A stretch of 64,000 nt of DNA from Perkinsus olseni (lineage: Eukaryota; Perkinsozoa; Perkinsida; Perkinsidae): positions 1 to 64,000 of the forward strand of contig JABANP010000014.1 of NCBI GenBank assembly GCA_013115135.1, read 5' to 3'. The translations under genes and the position numbers were made by a program. Below the pieces are notes generated by a model that was given only the letters and a program-made list of their open reading frames with translations, had not been told where the DNA came from and made no database searches. Of this stretch, positions 23,001-36,239 are shown piece after piece. Numbering within the stretch: position 1 is the first letter of the stretch; each line of letters starts with the position of its first letter.

Positions 23001-26000
23001 CTGGGCTACAGCCTTGAGGTCTGTAGCTGCTACGGTTGTTGTGTGATCGTAACCGATCATGTAAGCACTTATCTTGTATCTGCGGGATGCAGAGTAGAGT
23101 CCTGCCTATCCCCACTACGACTACTTCGTCCTTTCCTGCCCGAGTGTAAAGCTCATGTTAGCATCCCCAGCTGAGGTGAGCTCTAGGATATCGAAGTAGA
23201 GTGTGCTAGGTGTATCCGAAACTGTGATGGAAGGAGCGCCATCAGGGTCCACCAACGTGTGTTTCCCTACACTACCTAGGCGGGGGACTCCTGGCGAAGG
23301 AGGAGTCGCAGCAGCGTCTTGTTCGGGGGGCATCCTGCCCGCTGCAGGAGATACGCCCGGTGCTAAATCAGTAGCGTCCGAAGAGAAACTGAACGGGAAA
23401 CCTACCATCCATGTTCATGTTCTCTAGAGCATACACTTCTTCGCGTCCGATACCCCTCTCAATATGCGGACATCTCCATCGCTGATACCCTGGCTGAAGG
23501 TTCGGGTAATAGCTGAGAGTCAGGTTGTGATACAAGGACTGATAGCCTCTTGGGAGTAGGAGCAGGACGAGAGCTACCTTTTATAATTGCCTGGTCCCAA
23601 GGGTTGCTCAAAAGCCGGGGTGTCGAGGTAGACTGTATATTCATCATCCAACCAGTAGGGATCAAAGCTTACCTGTCATTGGTGTTGTGGAAGGTGGCTG
23701 GCACCGCAGACGTGCTCCCCACCCCAAACCAAGGATCCTCACTAGCTATACCCCATAGATGTTGCGCATTATCCTCTAACGTCTTAGACGATGCTATGAA
23801 CGAGTGGGAGTCAATCATTCTGCTCGATGCAGTACCGAGCATATCTGGCAATGAGGCATATGGCTAAGGGAGGGGGCCGATGGTGATACTGGTACCTATG
23901 ATACCCTCTACTGTGTGAGGGTTCGTCAGAGGTTTGAGGTCCAGTATGCCCTGGTCCACCACTGCTATAATGACTGAACCATTGGGTACTCCCCCCATTA
24001 TGGATAACGTAACCTACAGCTCAGCAGTTTTTGTCCTATGCCAAAGCCTGGCAGCATGCTACTTCATCGCCGGGGGAGTACTCCTCTTGGTCAGTATGAA
24101 TGGAGAAGGAAGGGTCATAGGTCCGATGCGGGAGGGCAAGATGTCTCTTCATATCCAAGGTGGCTTTGCCACTGGTGTACCTACGCTATGCCATGGCGTG
24201 GACGAGCTGTGCAGGGTACAGTGATGACCTGGGGCCACTCCAGTCAGGCATGACTGCACTCTCATCATGTATTGAGCTGTTGACGAGGCTGAATGGTGCT
24301 TCGGTCACAGCTTGCCAGACGTATGCTGATAGTGTTATCGAGTTGCCTGATGAATTGCATGCAAAAAGTAGAAGCCTCACCGGCCCCACCCAAGGCTGAT
24401 ATGTTGTCCAACTCGAGGACCTGGCTGATGGTATCTAGCTTCGTGTCCACAGGGACTATCCCCGTGTGGCCTCCGGGCCAGGTTACCCTAAGAAAGGGGG
24501 TGGGTAGCCACGGAACATGTTTGCGGCCCGCAAATTGCGGGTTGTTGGCCTACCATACGAAGGTGTCCTCCTGAGCATTTGGATATGGGTTGGAGCAGGA
24601 CATCACCACCTCAACGTGGGGCAGGGCAGTGGACTCTAACGTACACAAGTTATGTCTAACGTACGGCATGTGCGGAGTATCCCTACCATTTGACAGCTCA
24701 GCCGAACATCGAAGAGACTCCATAGGGAACGCATAGGAGGTCACCTTGTGTGCTGGTAAAGTGACCTCTCGACACCCTCTCACAGGAGGACTGCCATCGA
24801 GTGTATCAACCTACTGAGGCTCTGAGTCGGCCTCTGGGATGAGCGGAGCTCACCTCTATGACTATAGCAAGAAGCTCGGAAGTAGCCATGTCAGCGATCA
24901 TCATCGGGCAATGGACCATGCCGGTCGGGAAGGTGATGGAGCAGTTGTATTGAGATCGATGGCGGCCTTGCGAGACGGCAGCCCTAGCTTCCTTGCACGT
25001 TGCATCATGTACCATATAGGAGCTATGACGAGATATTGGACACACCCATCAACGAAGCTCATAACTCTTACCGAGCAGTGAGCAGTCCGTCGAGCACAGT
25101 TATGTCGCTGCTTCCTGTCGGCGTGATTCCAGTTGAGGCATCAAACTTGATACCAGGGAGGGGGTCGGTGACCGATAGTTGTAATGGGTCCAGCCGCAGC
25201 AACGGGTGATCAATCGTAATGCTCGCGGTTGCACTCAGTACGGCGCCAAGAGGATCTCGAGCGAACGCTTTAATCTGGAGAGGCGTACTTCTGGCGCAGT
25301 TAATGAAGGCTAGATTTCCTTACCTCGATAGTCTGTCCCTCGCTCCAAGGCCGTCCTAGATCGCTATCACTATCGAATAGGGCGATCCGAGCAACACCGT
25401 CTTTGTCAGTCTCATATGTAGCAGCATAGGTGGTATAGCTCTCAGGTGAATGACCACAGTGCGGTGCATCATCGATAGAGCCTCGTAGCGTTAGAGTCAC
25501 ATCTACTGTAGTGCCAGGCAGAGGTGTACCACTGTAGGTGCCGATAGTCACGTAAGTATCGTTGGAGGAAAGCGCATCGCTGACTGTGATGGATGTGGGT
25601 AGAGTGAGGTCCATCACAGCAATGGGCACTCTTGGCTCAGCTATGAGCAACTCAGGAACATCTACTCTGAATATCTCGCAGCCGTGGCGAGGTGCGACCC
25701 CCGGCGAATCCTCCATCGAAGATGGTCTAACGCCGCAGCTTATATCGAACGCTGGTTGAGATCCTAGAGGGACAGAGCTCGGTATTGGAATATTGACCGG
25801 ATCCACGTTGCCCTTGTCGTTAACAGATAAAGGGGTAACTGACTGGGGTAGGGCCTGGGACCAGGTGACTGTCAGATTGAACTCATAGTTTGTAAGGTCT
25901 ACTGGTTGACATGCAAGACACGTAAGAGTCGAGGAGACCAACCATCCTGCCATTGCCAATACCCCACCAGGAGCATAGAGTGCCCGGTCGGGGATGAGAG

Positions 26001-28117
26001 TAGCATGTAGCGCGACAGAGCCGCTCTCCTGGTGGTCGTCGAAGGTAGTACCACTGTCGAGGTAGATTTGTGCAGGGTGTATGTACACCACTTGGCCATC
26101 GATTGAGACTACGACCGAGAGGGACTGTTGCAGACACTTCGGACAGGACGGTACGAAGACATACCCGAGTGGGTCCGTGGTAGCGGTGTACACCAGCTCA
26201 TCAGTGCTGCTACCCCAAAGCTGTACATCTGCCACTAAGGGAGGTGTTAGCTGCACGTGCAGTCCTGATACGTTCTGCAGCAAGGCATGCCCTCTGTCAC
26301 TGCTCAATGGGCTACCACTGATCACTACTGGTGACAGGAGGGCCAGCAAAGTTGATGCCGTAATCAAACGAGCGGTATGATACCATTGAGGCCGGCTATT
26401 GTCAGTAACCATGATGATACTAACGTTAGACGGATAAGGTGTAGTATGATTGAGGAGCTGTGTGATGCCAGGGGATAGTTGTAGCATGGTAGTCATAGTG
26501 TCGACACCCCGGCAGGGGTTGTACGTACTTGTGTCCCTCCTATGGCCGAAGACGACTTGCAAGACTTGGGGTAGGTTATCGGAAGTGACCGGGCACGTAG
26601 TGACGCCCCATCGTCCGGAGACTCTAGTCAACATTGGGAAGCCTCGGGACTTGTCGTGTAGAGGGAATTGGGTAACATCATAGCCGCCCTGTTTCTGGAC
26701 CAGGCCAGGATTCTTTTCCGCCATAATGAAGCTACCGGTTGATCCCTTCAACACCATGCCGACATTGTCCGTGAGAGGCGAGGTAGGAGGAGTGACCTCT
26801 GCTGTGTACTCAACACCAGGCTCGAACTTGCCGCTCAACACCACTCTAGACTTGTTCCTGACCACTGCCTTATACTCTGGTACCGGCGGCGTTAGTGCAA
26901 TGACTGAGGTGAGGTCGGTGCCCGAGGGAAGGCCATGTTGGATAGCTAAGGATAGACGGCTGGATGACATCTCATGATAGTATTCATGGTCATGGAATAG
27001 GAACTGGAAGGGGATATACCCGGTGAGGATGGTGGATATCTCACCACGCCATGCACCCGAATGTTTGGTATAGGGCATCGCTCGGGAGAGGGCCAAGCCG
27101 CACTCCTCTCCTGGAGCTAATGCCTCTGACAGTGTGATGTTGAAGCATGTAACCAAGTTCTCCTTCGATCCAGGGACACGACAAGGATGTGGAGTGGGAG
27201 GATCCGAGTAGAGCACGGTGATATCATCGCAGGTGAGGAGCCCCGGAACCGAGACCAGGGTACTGTCTACAGGCCTATCCGTCCATATGGTTATGATAGA
27301 ATCAGGTGGTGTCTCGTACTTATTCGAATGGTCACTTCCAATGTATCCGAGCTGAAAAGCAGGACACATAAATGATAATGGATAGCAGCGGCAGCGACAA
27401 TCATTACGCTGCTTCGCCATGCTCCGTCGGTGGCGTTATAGGCAAGCTCACTGTTCACTTCAATAGCACGGAGACCGAGTGATTGCGTCATCCACGAAGG
27501 TACTTTTCTGAAATCCAATGAGAGGTCAGGAGCCATTATTAAGTCTTCTCATCACTCCTCCAATACAATTGTTCTCCCTCTGTAAGAGGTGAAAGTCTCA
27601 TTCAACTTGAAAGATATGCGTAGGTCCCCTGGCCAGAGCTACGACAAAGTAGCACTGTATTTCTAACGATGGTTAGGGACGATACCTCATCCTCAACATC
27701 AAACCTGAGTATTGATGTTGTTGCCCATCTCCACCGGCCAAACTCAGTAGAGGAGGTCTCGCCGGAAGACTGAGATGATGCATAGTGGAGATTGTAAGAA
27801 GATAACGAGGAGCTCACTTCCAGTATGATGGGTGATCCATTGGGCAAGGTAGATGCGCTCAGATCTGTACCGAACTTGATGATAGACTCAGAGAAGACTA
27901 CTTGAATAGGTTCGCTTCTGAGAGTACTCCCAGGACCTGCAAAATGGCTATCACCTCCGCACAACACAATGACAAGGACAGTGCCGTTGCAGCACCCACT
28001 TGGCGTGATAGCTGATATTGAGACTTGGGCTAGAGTTGAGCCCAACATACACGATATCAGTAACAATACCCGCAACATCAGTGATAAGTATGGGGCAATC
28101 CTGCAGTATACTGACAT
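20077..28117 (-). CDS. Secreted bacterial-type alpha-2-macroglobulin
   Basis: This large multi-exon gene encodes a secreted protein of the bacterial (YfhM/YfaS-like) alpha-2-macroglobulin family, whose members trap proteases. The start at 28117 gives a clear signal peptide (MSVYCRIAPYLSLMLRVLLL, cleavage likely after ...STLAQ). N-terminal domains have PIQVVFSE and GRWRWATTSILRF. A 706-codon open stretch (25300-27420) holds macroglobulin domains, with the family motif IPDRALYAPGGVLAMAGWL at about 25943-26000. Downstream come ITVASPIYMEPYIPRSL (about 22930-22980), the inter-domain strand IIVRILIGP, the helical domain motif ETLLFAIEAFTALDESM (about 21170-21220) and GTGTAFTFL with PIDRGFTVRKF (about 20780-20870). 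The C-terminal motif DLSPSGLEPQDENID (about 20490-20535) follows a 43-nt intron, and the last exon (20077-20320) ends with YLATANVPGDYALPQTK. All match the order of bacterial homologues. I found no CxEQ thioester site. Extracellular location is inferred from the signal peptide. Confidence 0.8.
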
Positions 28118-28682
28118 GATGGCGGAGAACGATGAAGTAGTGTGACGGCTTATTGTCGTAGTAATGCGTTCCCATACGGCGAGCGGAAAATCAATGTTTT
28201 CGGCGTTGACTAGGCACAAAAGCCACCACTTATCGAACGGACGTCCCACCTATACCAATTTGATTGGCACACTTGCAACAAAGCCTTGTAGACGATGCAG
28301 GAGAATAATTACAGAAAGAGTGAGGTGCAATCATAGGAGTCTGCTGATACCTCCTCACAGTCATGGTCGAGATATCAAACGAGACTCTCAAGTACGGACG
28401 AGCTGCAGGGGACCCTTCCTCATCCTCACAAGTGTGAGCGAGATGAGCGTACGGAATGGAGAACTGAGATGCACCTACGCGGCGGGGACTCCGACTGTAG
28501 ATGGGGTGGTTCAAGAATGGCGTTTTCCTCGATACGTAACGGAACTCATCAACTACTTGGGCATAATCAACATTTTGACAAGTTAGGGGCGTAGAGGAAT
28601 TAAGGGCGTGCGCGCATGATGTTGCGCAGTAGTCCAAAGTGGTAGTGGACGGTCTTCGTGTTGATTGGTCGTTGAATGATGG

Positions 28683-30640
28683 ATGATTATGGATCAACTC
28701 GGCAGGACGGTCGACATATCGGAGCATTGGGAGGTAAGGATTTGCTTACCGTTCGCGATGCCGCATATGAGACGATGCGCGGTCTCAGAACAGCGGAGTG
28801 GCTCATCATCGTCATTGGTGCTTCCGTGCTTTCGATGGTTGACCTCTGCTGCACGGGCGAACGACGGATTATCTTGGTTATGCTATAGGAGGGATGGTAA
28901 AGAGTATTATGATGCTGAGGAGGGGGTTGACCTCGTTCAAGGCGAGAGGGCGGCGGCCCGTTCTGGAGAGTCAGTATTCCCCGTAGGATATGCACGGAAG
29001 GTGAGAGGGCTCTTCTACTGCATGCGGGACGACTAGCTCCGTCTTCTCTAGGATACATCTTCGTCAGCTCCTTTTGGATCGTCCCCCTTACTAATGCTAC
29101 CTCCACCGAAGCCCTACTACAGCTTAGGTCGGGATCTTTCCGTGTCTATCAGCACGTTCAATCCTACAGTGTTCAGACTCGCCTCATGTTCGAGAGCTCA
29201 ATGTACAGCGACATAGCGACGATGGCGATGTATCCTTCTCCTCCTTGCCCGTACACGAGAATGATGCTCACCCATCCCCTGTGCTGTCGGCATACATGAG
29301 CAACAGCGGTTCAGAGGGGTATTATCCGTCGGATGCCTTCATCCCGCACCGCTCGCCATAGGTTCTTGACGCCAATAGAGGAGTCAGTGAGCTCAAGGAT
29401 GTTCCGGCTGCAGGAGGCCAGGCTAGCCTACAACCTCACCTTAGCGATGCGGCTTGGATGTACTTTGAGGGATGGCTCGTCAGCAGCAGAGAGTAGTACC
29501 GCCCTGCTCACCCGTAATATGGTTGCCGGCCCTCCCAAGATGACAGCTGCAGATGGTAATAGTTGGTCCCTCCGGGGGCGTAGGAGGAAAGCTCCTCAGT
29601 AGATACCCATCCTGATTCGGTTTACAAGGAGGACCTCAGGAGCCTTGCCGACGAATTATACGAGGCAGCATTCGCTAATTGCAGCGAGAACCCCTACGAG
29701 TGGGTCATAGGTCCAGCGATGGCTGCACATTCTTCTCTATCAGCAACTGCCTTCTGGCCTACTCTGAGAGTATGACACAGCCCGTAATCCCGATGGGAGG
29801 TACTAGACCACTGTGCTTGAGGGTAATGGGAGGCAACAGGGGTTAGGTGTAACGGATGCATTGTGATCCAGATATGGCGGCGGGACTGTTCACAGACATG
29901 CCTTATTCGAGGAGAGTTCTATGTTGAGGCCACCCCTAGGGCCTTCTGTGAGTTCAGTAGGTCAGAAGTGGAGTAGTAGAATCTCATGCAGCTCTTTTAG
30001 GCTCTAATAACCTCTCGTGCCGTCCTGAATGGGATGGGTCCTTAACTACGGCACGTATCATAGAGGAAGTCGATGAGGGTGTCGATATAGCATATCTAGA
30101 GTTCAAGCAACTTTCTGATGATGTACTATCGAGAGGCCTAGTGACTGCTCCGATGGCTCCTCTTAGATTCCATCCAGGAATGCTGTAGTACTGCGTGTAA
30201 TACGCCCTGGTCCTGCTGACAGTGGTGCATACATCACCGCTGCCTGTAGTATAGACCACTCAGAGTACGTCATGAACCCCAGGGAAGAGATGGTGATATG
30301 ACGGCACACCTCCGGCTTGTCGATTGAGGTGGTCAGGTCCGTGGTGACATTAGAATATCATATTACATAGCTCATCCGTTGCATCATTGCAATGCTGGTA
30401 GTAGTACCTACCAGTAGTACTAGCCTTGGTCTGTTATTGGTCCTCATCTCAGAGGATATCATAGGCTCGAGAGTAGAGTTCCTAGTCGAGGGTGATACTG
30501 AAGGCCTTCTGCCATCTGGTACTATGCTTATCATTATTCAGTGTAGTACAGGTTGCAATGTGTCTAAGGTACAGTAAAGCATGTTATCAACGACGTAATC
30601 CCTACGTCTGTATTAGCCCTAGTTGAGGCATTGTATACTG
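28683..30640 (+). CDS. Unresolved hypothetical gene
   Basis: I do not recognise this gene, and its model is uncertain. Open segments with coding character on the plus strand include HPSPVLSAYMSNSGSEGYYP (about 29265-29330), GGQASLQPHLSDAAWMYFEG (about 29415-29475), SVYKEDLRSLADELYEAAF (about 29617-29675), ARIIEEVDEGVDIAYLEFKQ (about 30050-30110) and EFLVEGDTEGLLPSGTM (about 30475-30530). DAAWMYFEGWLV faintly recalls a strand of PfkB-type sugar kinases, but no ATP or substrate motif was found. It is divergent from the macroglobulin gene, whose start is about 570 bases away. Both ends are guesses. Confidence 0.25.
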
Positions 30641-30801
30641 CTGCACGGGAACCTCATCATGTTCCATGATGCTCTCCTTTTGGTGACCTATCCCTTTTGG
30701 GAAGGGCTAGTGAACCGTGTATGGTTGTTGAGTTGAGTCCATCTTATCGAATGGTTGATGCAGTTGCTTTGGTTTGTCCCGCAGTACCTCTGCTGTTGCC
30801 C

Positions 30802-33753
30802 ATGGGTACCTCGCGGGAGAGAAGTCGTGATGGGTCACCTGAAGGTGACAGCCCACGTGATTCCCGATCACGTAGTGATGGTAGGCGTGGGGAGGATAGA
30901 TCTCGCGAAAGGTCTAAGCGTCGGTTGGATGAGGAGGACAAAGACGACAGTTCTAAGAGGAAAGATGAGAGTGTTGGAAGGAAGCGCAGTAGCCGGGATG
31001 ACCAGGCCAATGACCGGAAACGGGATGAGCAGCAAGATGACTTGGACGATGATCGACGTCGGCGTCATCATAGTAAACGTGAGGGTGAAGGTGATAGAGA
31101 TGACGATGATGGGCATAGAAGGGGGAGTAGGAGGGACGATTGGACGGCCCGACGCAGCAGTAGGGATGATCGCTCTTCTAGGAGGAGTCGTAGTAGAGGT
31201 AGTATTAATAATAGCCGAGTTGATAGCAGGAAGGGTATTATGATCAGACCGAGATCGTAGAGGTGGCCATCGTCGCCACCATCATCGCTATGATAGTCGA
31301 GAGCGATCCAGACGTAGACCCAGCCCCAGCAGACGGGAACGCAGGTCCCGAGAGCGTCGGCCTGATAGAAGAAAACGTTGGAGTCGATCCCCTTCTGAGC
31401 GGCGGAAGCCCTTCAAGTACTACCAATCCCACCTCGTCCTGGTATATCTCTAATTCATGGTAATGGTGCACTTATCAGGTTCGACTCCCCTCCCAAAGAA
31501 CTCGCCGCCCAAGCCGCTGTAGGGGCATCATTGGTAAGAAGACTACTACTACGATGGTATGTTACGATGCTATTAATGGTAGTTACCCCAAACCGTGGTA
31601 TCATCATCTTCCACTATCAAAGAAGCTTTCAATGCCACCCTAGCAGCAGAAAGGCAGAAGATAGCGAGGGAGCTCTATGTCGGGCAAATCCCGCCTGGGG
31701 TAATACTCTATCAACGCCCTCTATCAACCCTTCATGAATACTATCAGATATCTGCAGCTCAATTAATAGATGTATTGAATGATGGGCTAATGAATATGGG
31801 AGCCAATGCCATGCCGGGCAGGCCTATCGTGCATGGATGGTTAGGTAGTAGTAGTAGTGTGCTCTATTGGGGGTCTGTTATCATCTACCCTTAGGTGGGG
31901 ATGGTCTATTCGCTTTTGTTGAGTTCCGTACAGCAGAGGAAGCCAGTATAGCCCTTGAGAGGCTCAATGGACATCAGCTCAAGTCCTATGGTACTGCCCT
32001 TACATTCTGTACAATCGGGTATTCCCTATTCTCTATTAGGAGTAACCATTAAAGTAGGGCGTCCGAAGGGGTACATGGGTCCTGCACCTGAAGACTCTGT
32101 TAATGCCTTTACCGCGGGCACTGCAGCAGCTGCGGCTGCCACCATTCCAGGTGGTGTGTCGGCAGCAGAGGGTACGTAAGGGCTCTTCTCGATCATGATG
32201 ATCTAGAGGGTTCTACCAAAGTCGACTGATACGTTCGCCATCTCAGTGTCGTCCGATACGAGCAGGCTTTGCCTTACTGGGTTCCCTGTGAAGGCAAGTG
32301 AACACTCCATCAAGCGTGCTCTACGCAGTGCATCTAAGGGAGAGATAAGGCATCTAGAGCTACTCAAGCATACTTGGAACGATGAGCAAATTGTAGTAGA
32401 AGCGCTCGTAGCCGCCATCACTCCACCGACCCGATGATCGTGCAGGTCCTCGCAGTTTTCGAATGTGGTGACATAGAGAGTGAGCATAGGTTGAAGAAGA
32501 AGGGTGAGGTGGAGATACAGGGCATGAAGGCTAAGATTATCAATCCGAAGGATGCTATCGTCAAAGGGTAATACACCCAAACCCTGGCCCATGATCATTT
32601 GTGTGATGGTACAGGTACATGAACCTCGATGGTGATGTTATGAAGAAGGCCATGGGCTTGGAGATAGTACCGTCTAGGATACTTGTCATGACTAATTTTG
32701 CTGGTAGTGTAGAGGAATTACTGGACGACATAAATTATAGCGACCTCTTAGATGTAATAGTAAGGGATAAGGGTTCCAGTAGTACTATAGAGTCGTGCTG
32801 CTGCTTAGGACATCAAGGTTGAGTGCAAATCCATCACCGGTGGTGTTGATGTACGCAGTATCATCATACCTCGTCCTGAGTCCCAGAGTGCCACGGGAGG
32901 AGGAGGAGGAGGAGGTGCCGATGGTGATGACGATGAAGTGAATACGCCTGATGCCCAAGATAATGGGCAGCACCACGACTCGGCTACTATGGATGATGCC
33001 GACAATACAACAGCAGCAGCGCAGGTGGGGGACGCGGATGGACAGGACTAGCAGGGGAGTTGTGTACCTCAGAAGGATACAGCGGTACCGGCGGTTGATA
33101 TGCAAGTACCCGGACTTGGATGCTGCTTCATAGAGTTCCGCAATGTTGAGGAGGCAGGCCAGGTTAAACGTATATTAGATGGACGTAATACCACACCTTC
33201 CGCTACTACTACTACCTGCTGGTGTGAGTGGATGATTGATGATTACAGGTTTCTTTGGCGGTCATGAGGTATTTGTTACTTACTTTTCGGAGACGCGTTT
33301 CCAGAGAGGCGACTTTGCCAATCCGATGCCGAACACCGATGAGCCGGGTAACCCTCTATCATCTCTTCCGCCCGAATTTTGTCGTTATTGCGTCACCACG
33401 GCTCTTACTTGCATCATAGTAGCAGGGATATCAGAGAGTGCTTCTTGTTATTCAGAACTCGGGCTGAAGGACATTGGTGAGAATGCACCGCTGTTGGACG
33501 ATGGTATGGAGGCATCGGATGACGAGGATATGATGGAAGTTGCTGACGGTGATGATGATGATGATGATGACCAGGACATGAATATACTTGATAAGGAAGA
33601 TACTAAGGTAGGCTTTGAATGGTACTCAAGCATCTGCAACAAAGGCTATCGTTATAATCATTGTGTATAGCAACTTCACTGCATTAGGCACGCAAGAAGT
33701 CCAAACACCCATCACCAGCCCTGGCTGCTGAAGACCTCGAGATTATTGACTAA
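30802..33753 (+). CDS. U2AF2: U2AF large subunit-like splicing factor
   Basis: The U2AF large subunit binds the polypyrimidine tract and recruits U2 snRNP to the 3' splice site. The chosen start (MGTSRERSRDGSPEG) opens a long Arg/Ser/Asp domain (30802-31440). RRM1 begins ARELYVGQIPPG near 31665 and continues with DGLFAFVEFRTAEEASIAL after an intron. RRM2 begins SRLCLTGFPVKASEHSIKRA near 32260. The C-terminal UHM-type RRM3 begins RILVMTNFAGSVEELLDD near 32678 and ends CCFIEFRNVEEAGQVKRIL with HEVFVTYFSETRFQRGDFAN. Between its beta-strands, after SIIIPRPE, an insertion of about 60 Gly/Asp-rich residues is absent from animal U2AF65. A C-terminal acidic extension (ASDDEDMMEVADGDDDD) follows, and the last exon ends AAEDLEIID at 33753. 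Introns are short and numerous. Confidence 0.85.
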
Positions 33754-33889
33754 ACCCCCCTCTCCCCTATTAAACGTTATCTGTATGATTATCACTCTTT
33801 TCACAACCACTCGGCGCGATGTTATCCCACCAACATCTATACCTAGTACAGAAGGCATCACTTTTGGTCTACTTTGTTTATTTATCATA

Positions 33890-35886
33890 ATGAGCTCGCC
33901 CTCGTCTCCACCACCCGAACAGCAGCCTCTTCTATCTTCTGAAGGCAACACTAATAATGCGGCCAACCCACAGTCGGCAGCGGCGGCAGACCAGGATGAA
34001 GATGCTGAAATGAAGTCCCTTATGGAGGACTTGAACAATATGAGTAATACATCTTAGGCCCACCCTAGTTCTATACACACGAGTCTGTTGCTTGACATCA
34101 TCAGGCACTGAGGGTATCCAGCAGCGATCGAGACTTACCCAGAATGATATACGAGTGTACAAGTCAGAGGTCCAACGTTTGACGCATGAACTTAACTCCA
34201 TCAAAGAGAAGATGAAGGATAACCAAGTACAATAGGCGATGGCTACTCTATCATCATACAGGGCAGTGACTAACAACCTTCAGGAGAAAATAAACCTCAA
34301 CCGTCAGCTGCCACATTTGGTCGGCAGTGTTGCAGAGATCCTCCCAGCGGATGAGGATGAGGCTGATCTCCCCGAAGCTGGTAGGGAATGTTTTGTGGTA
34401 GAATTCATCTTGGTCTCCTTCGGACTTGTACTAGGTTCCGCGATAAGCACCCTCCAACGGAAGGAGAAGAAAGGAGAAGAAGTCGATGGTGGTGAAGACA
34501 ACCACCAGGCAGACTATTTATCTGCCCATCATCGGCCTTGTAGTGCATGACCGATTCCCGTGCTCGGGGGGAAGGCTCTCATTTATAGGTACCAGTCGAT
34601 GAGCTGAAGCCCAATGATTTGGTGGGTCTCAACAAAGATTCCTATCTCGTTCTGGACAAGTTGCCACAAGACTTCGATTCAAGAGTGAAAGCCATGGAGG
34701 TCGATGAGCGGCCTACTGATCAGTACTACGGCCCAGCCTACAACCAGTATCATAACCATGACTGTTGCTCTAATGAAGGTACTCCGATATTGGTGGCTGT
34801 GATAAACAAATTCAGGAGATGATTGAGGCTATAGTCCTACCAATGACTCACAAAGAAAGGTTTGACAAGATTGGTATCTCCCCACCAAAGGGATTGCTGC
34901 TTCTATGGCCCTCCTGGAACGGGTAACCTCATCGTCATGCAGTGTACCATCTCCCTCATCATGCCTGCTATTCCCTCATCAGGCAAGACTATGATGGCTC
35001 GAGCCTGTGCCGCTGCGACTAATGCTACCTTCCTCAAGCTTGCTGGACCACAGTTGGTTCAGATGTTTATCGGTGATGGTGCCAAAATGGTAATGCCATA
35101 GTGCTGTTGTCGTCCGGGATCACTGCTGTGGTGATTACGAAGGTTCGTGATGCATTCAATCTTGCCAAGGAGAAGGCACCGGCTATTATCTTCATTGATG
35201 AGTTGGATGCCATCGGTGAGCAGCCACTACTGAAAGATACCGCTATGACACTGTATTCATTTCTCTTGGCAGGAATGAAACGATCGGCTGGAGGGGAGCT
35301 CTCTGGTGTGAGGGAGGTACAGAGGACTATGTTGGAGCTACTCAATCAATTGGATGGGTTCAGCAGTGATGATCGTGTTAAAGTGATGAGGCCCGGCTCA
35401 TGATTATCCTTGTCATCATCGCTGCTTCTAGGTTATCGCCGCAACCAACAGAGCAGATATGCTAGATCCTGCGTTGTTGAGGAGTGGTAGATTGGATAGG
35501 AAGGTCGAGCTACCTTTGCCTAATGAGGATGCTAGGAAGAGGTAGTGGGAGTGAGCTTGACTCGAAGCATTCAGTGTGCTCGTGTGATCAGGATCCTTCA
35601 AATACACTCTCGTAAGATGAATGTGAACAAGGATGATGTCAACTTCGATGAGTTGGCCCGGTGTACGGATGATTTCAATGGTGCTCAGCTCAAGGCGGTT
35701 TGCGTCGAAGCTGGTAATAACACCAATACCACACCAATAGCAACCTTCACACCTGGGGCTGCTCGTTATTTTGTAGGTATGGAGGCGCTTAGACGAGGAG
35801 CTACTGAACTACAGCATGAGGACTTCATGCAGGGTATAGCAGCAGTACAGGCCAAGAAGAAGACTAATCTAAACTATTACGCTTAA
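33890..35886 (+). CDS. PSMC3: 26S proteasome regulatory ATPase RPT5 (subunit 6A)
   Basis: RPT5 is one of six AAA+ ATPases of the 19S regulatory particle that unfold substrates and open the 20S gate. The exons give an N-terminal acidic segment, a coiled coil ([19 protein letters not shown]), and the OB-fold with [20 protein letters not shown] followed by [15 protein letters not shown]. The Walker A P-loop GPPGTGKT is split by a 60-nt intron (34923-34982) inside a Gly codon. Next come [20 protein letters not shown], Walker [12 protein letters not shown], and [16 protein letters not shown], then [20 protein letters not shown] and [16 protein letters not shown]. The protein ends [12 protein letters not shown], which carries the C-terminal hydrophobic-Tyr-X motif that docks into the 20S core. 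An additional short intron interrupts the second region of homology. The assignment to RPT5 rather than another RPT subunit rests on these strings. Confidence 0.92.
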
Positions 35887-36239
35887 ACAATACTACTGCT
35901 ACTACTGCCACTACTACTACCGTCAATACATTGTCATGATGATGCTGGTGGTGGTGGTACCACTATCGTCGCTTGTGTGTTGTATGTCTGATGCGCTCCG
36001 ACTGCCCCCATACACCATCACCGCGCGCACCGACCTCTAGATGACGAAGTTTCCCCTTAAGTATCGTCCAGTGTTGATAGTAAACACCAAAAGTGATATA
36101 ACCACTCCTTTCAGTGGGGGCCTATATTATGCCCTACTGCCCCTCTTCAGCTCCCTAACGTCGATATACATCAAAAGAAGCAGGGCGTCGGTTGCGTTCA
36201 ATTCGGGTTTCCATTCTTCCTCATTCTCCTCTTATCGGT

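Noticed and set aside
29265..29480. A possible PfkB-family sugar or adenosine kinase (DAAWMYFEGWLV).
   Set aside because: Only one weak motif is visible. The Gly-rich substrate motif and the catalytic GAGD-type motif were not found.
30744..31116. Long antisense and alternative frames over the Arg/Ser/Asp-rich start of the U2AF gene.
   Set aside because: They are shadows of a repetitive RS-type sequence. The plus-strand frame joins to RRM exons.
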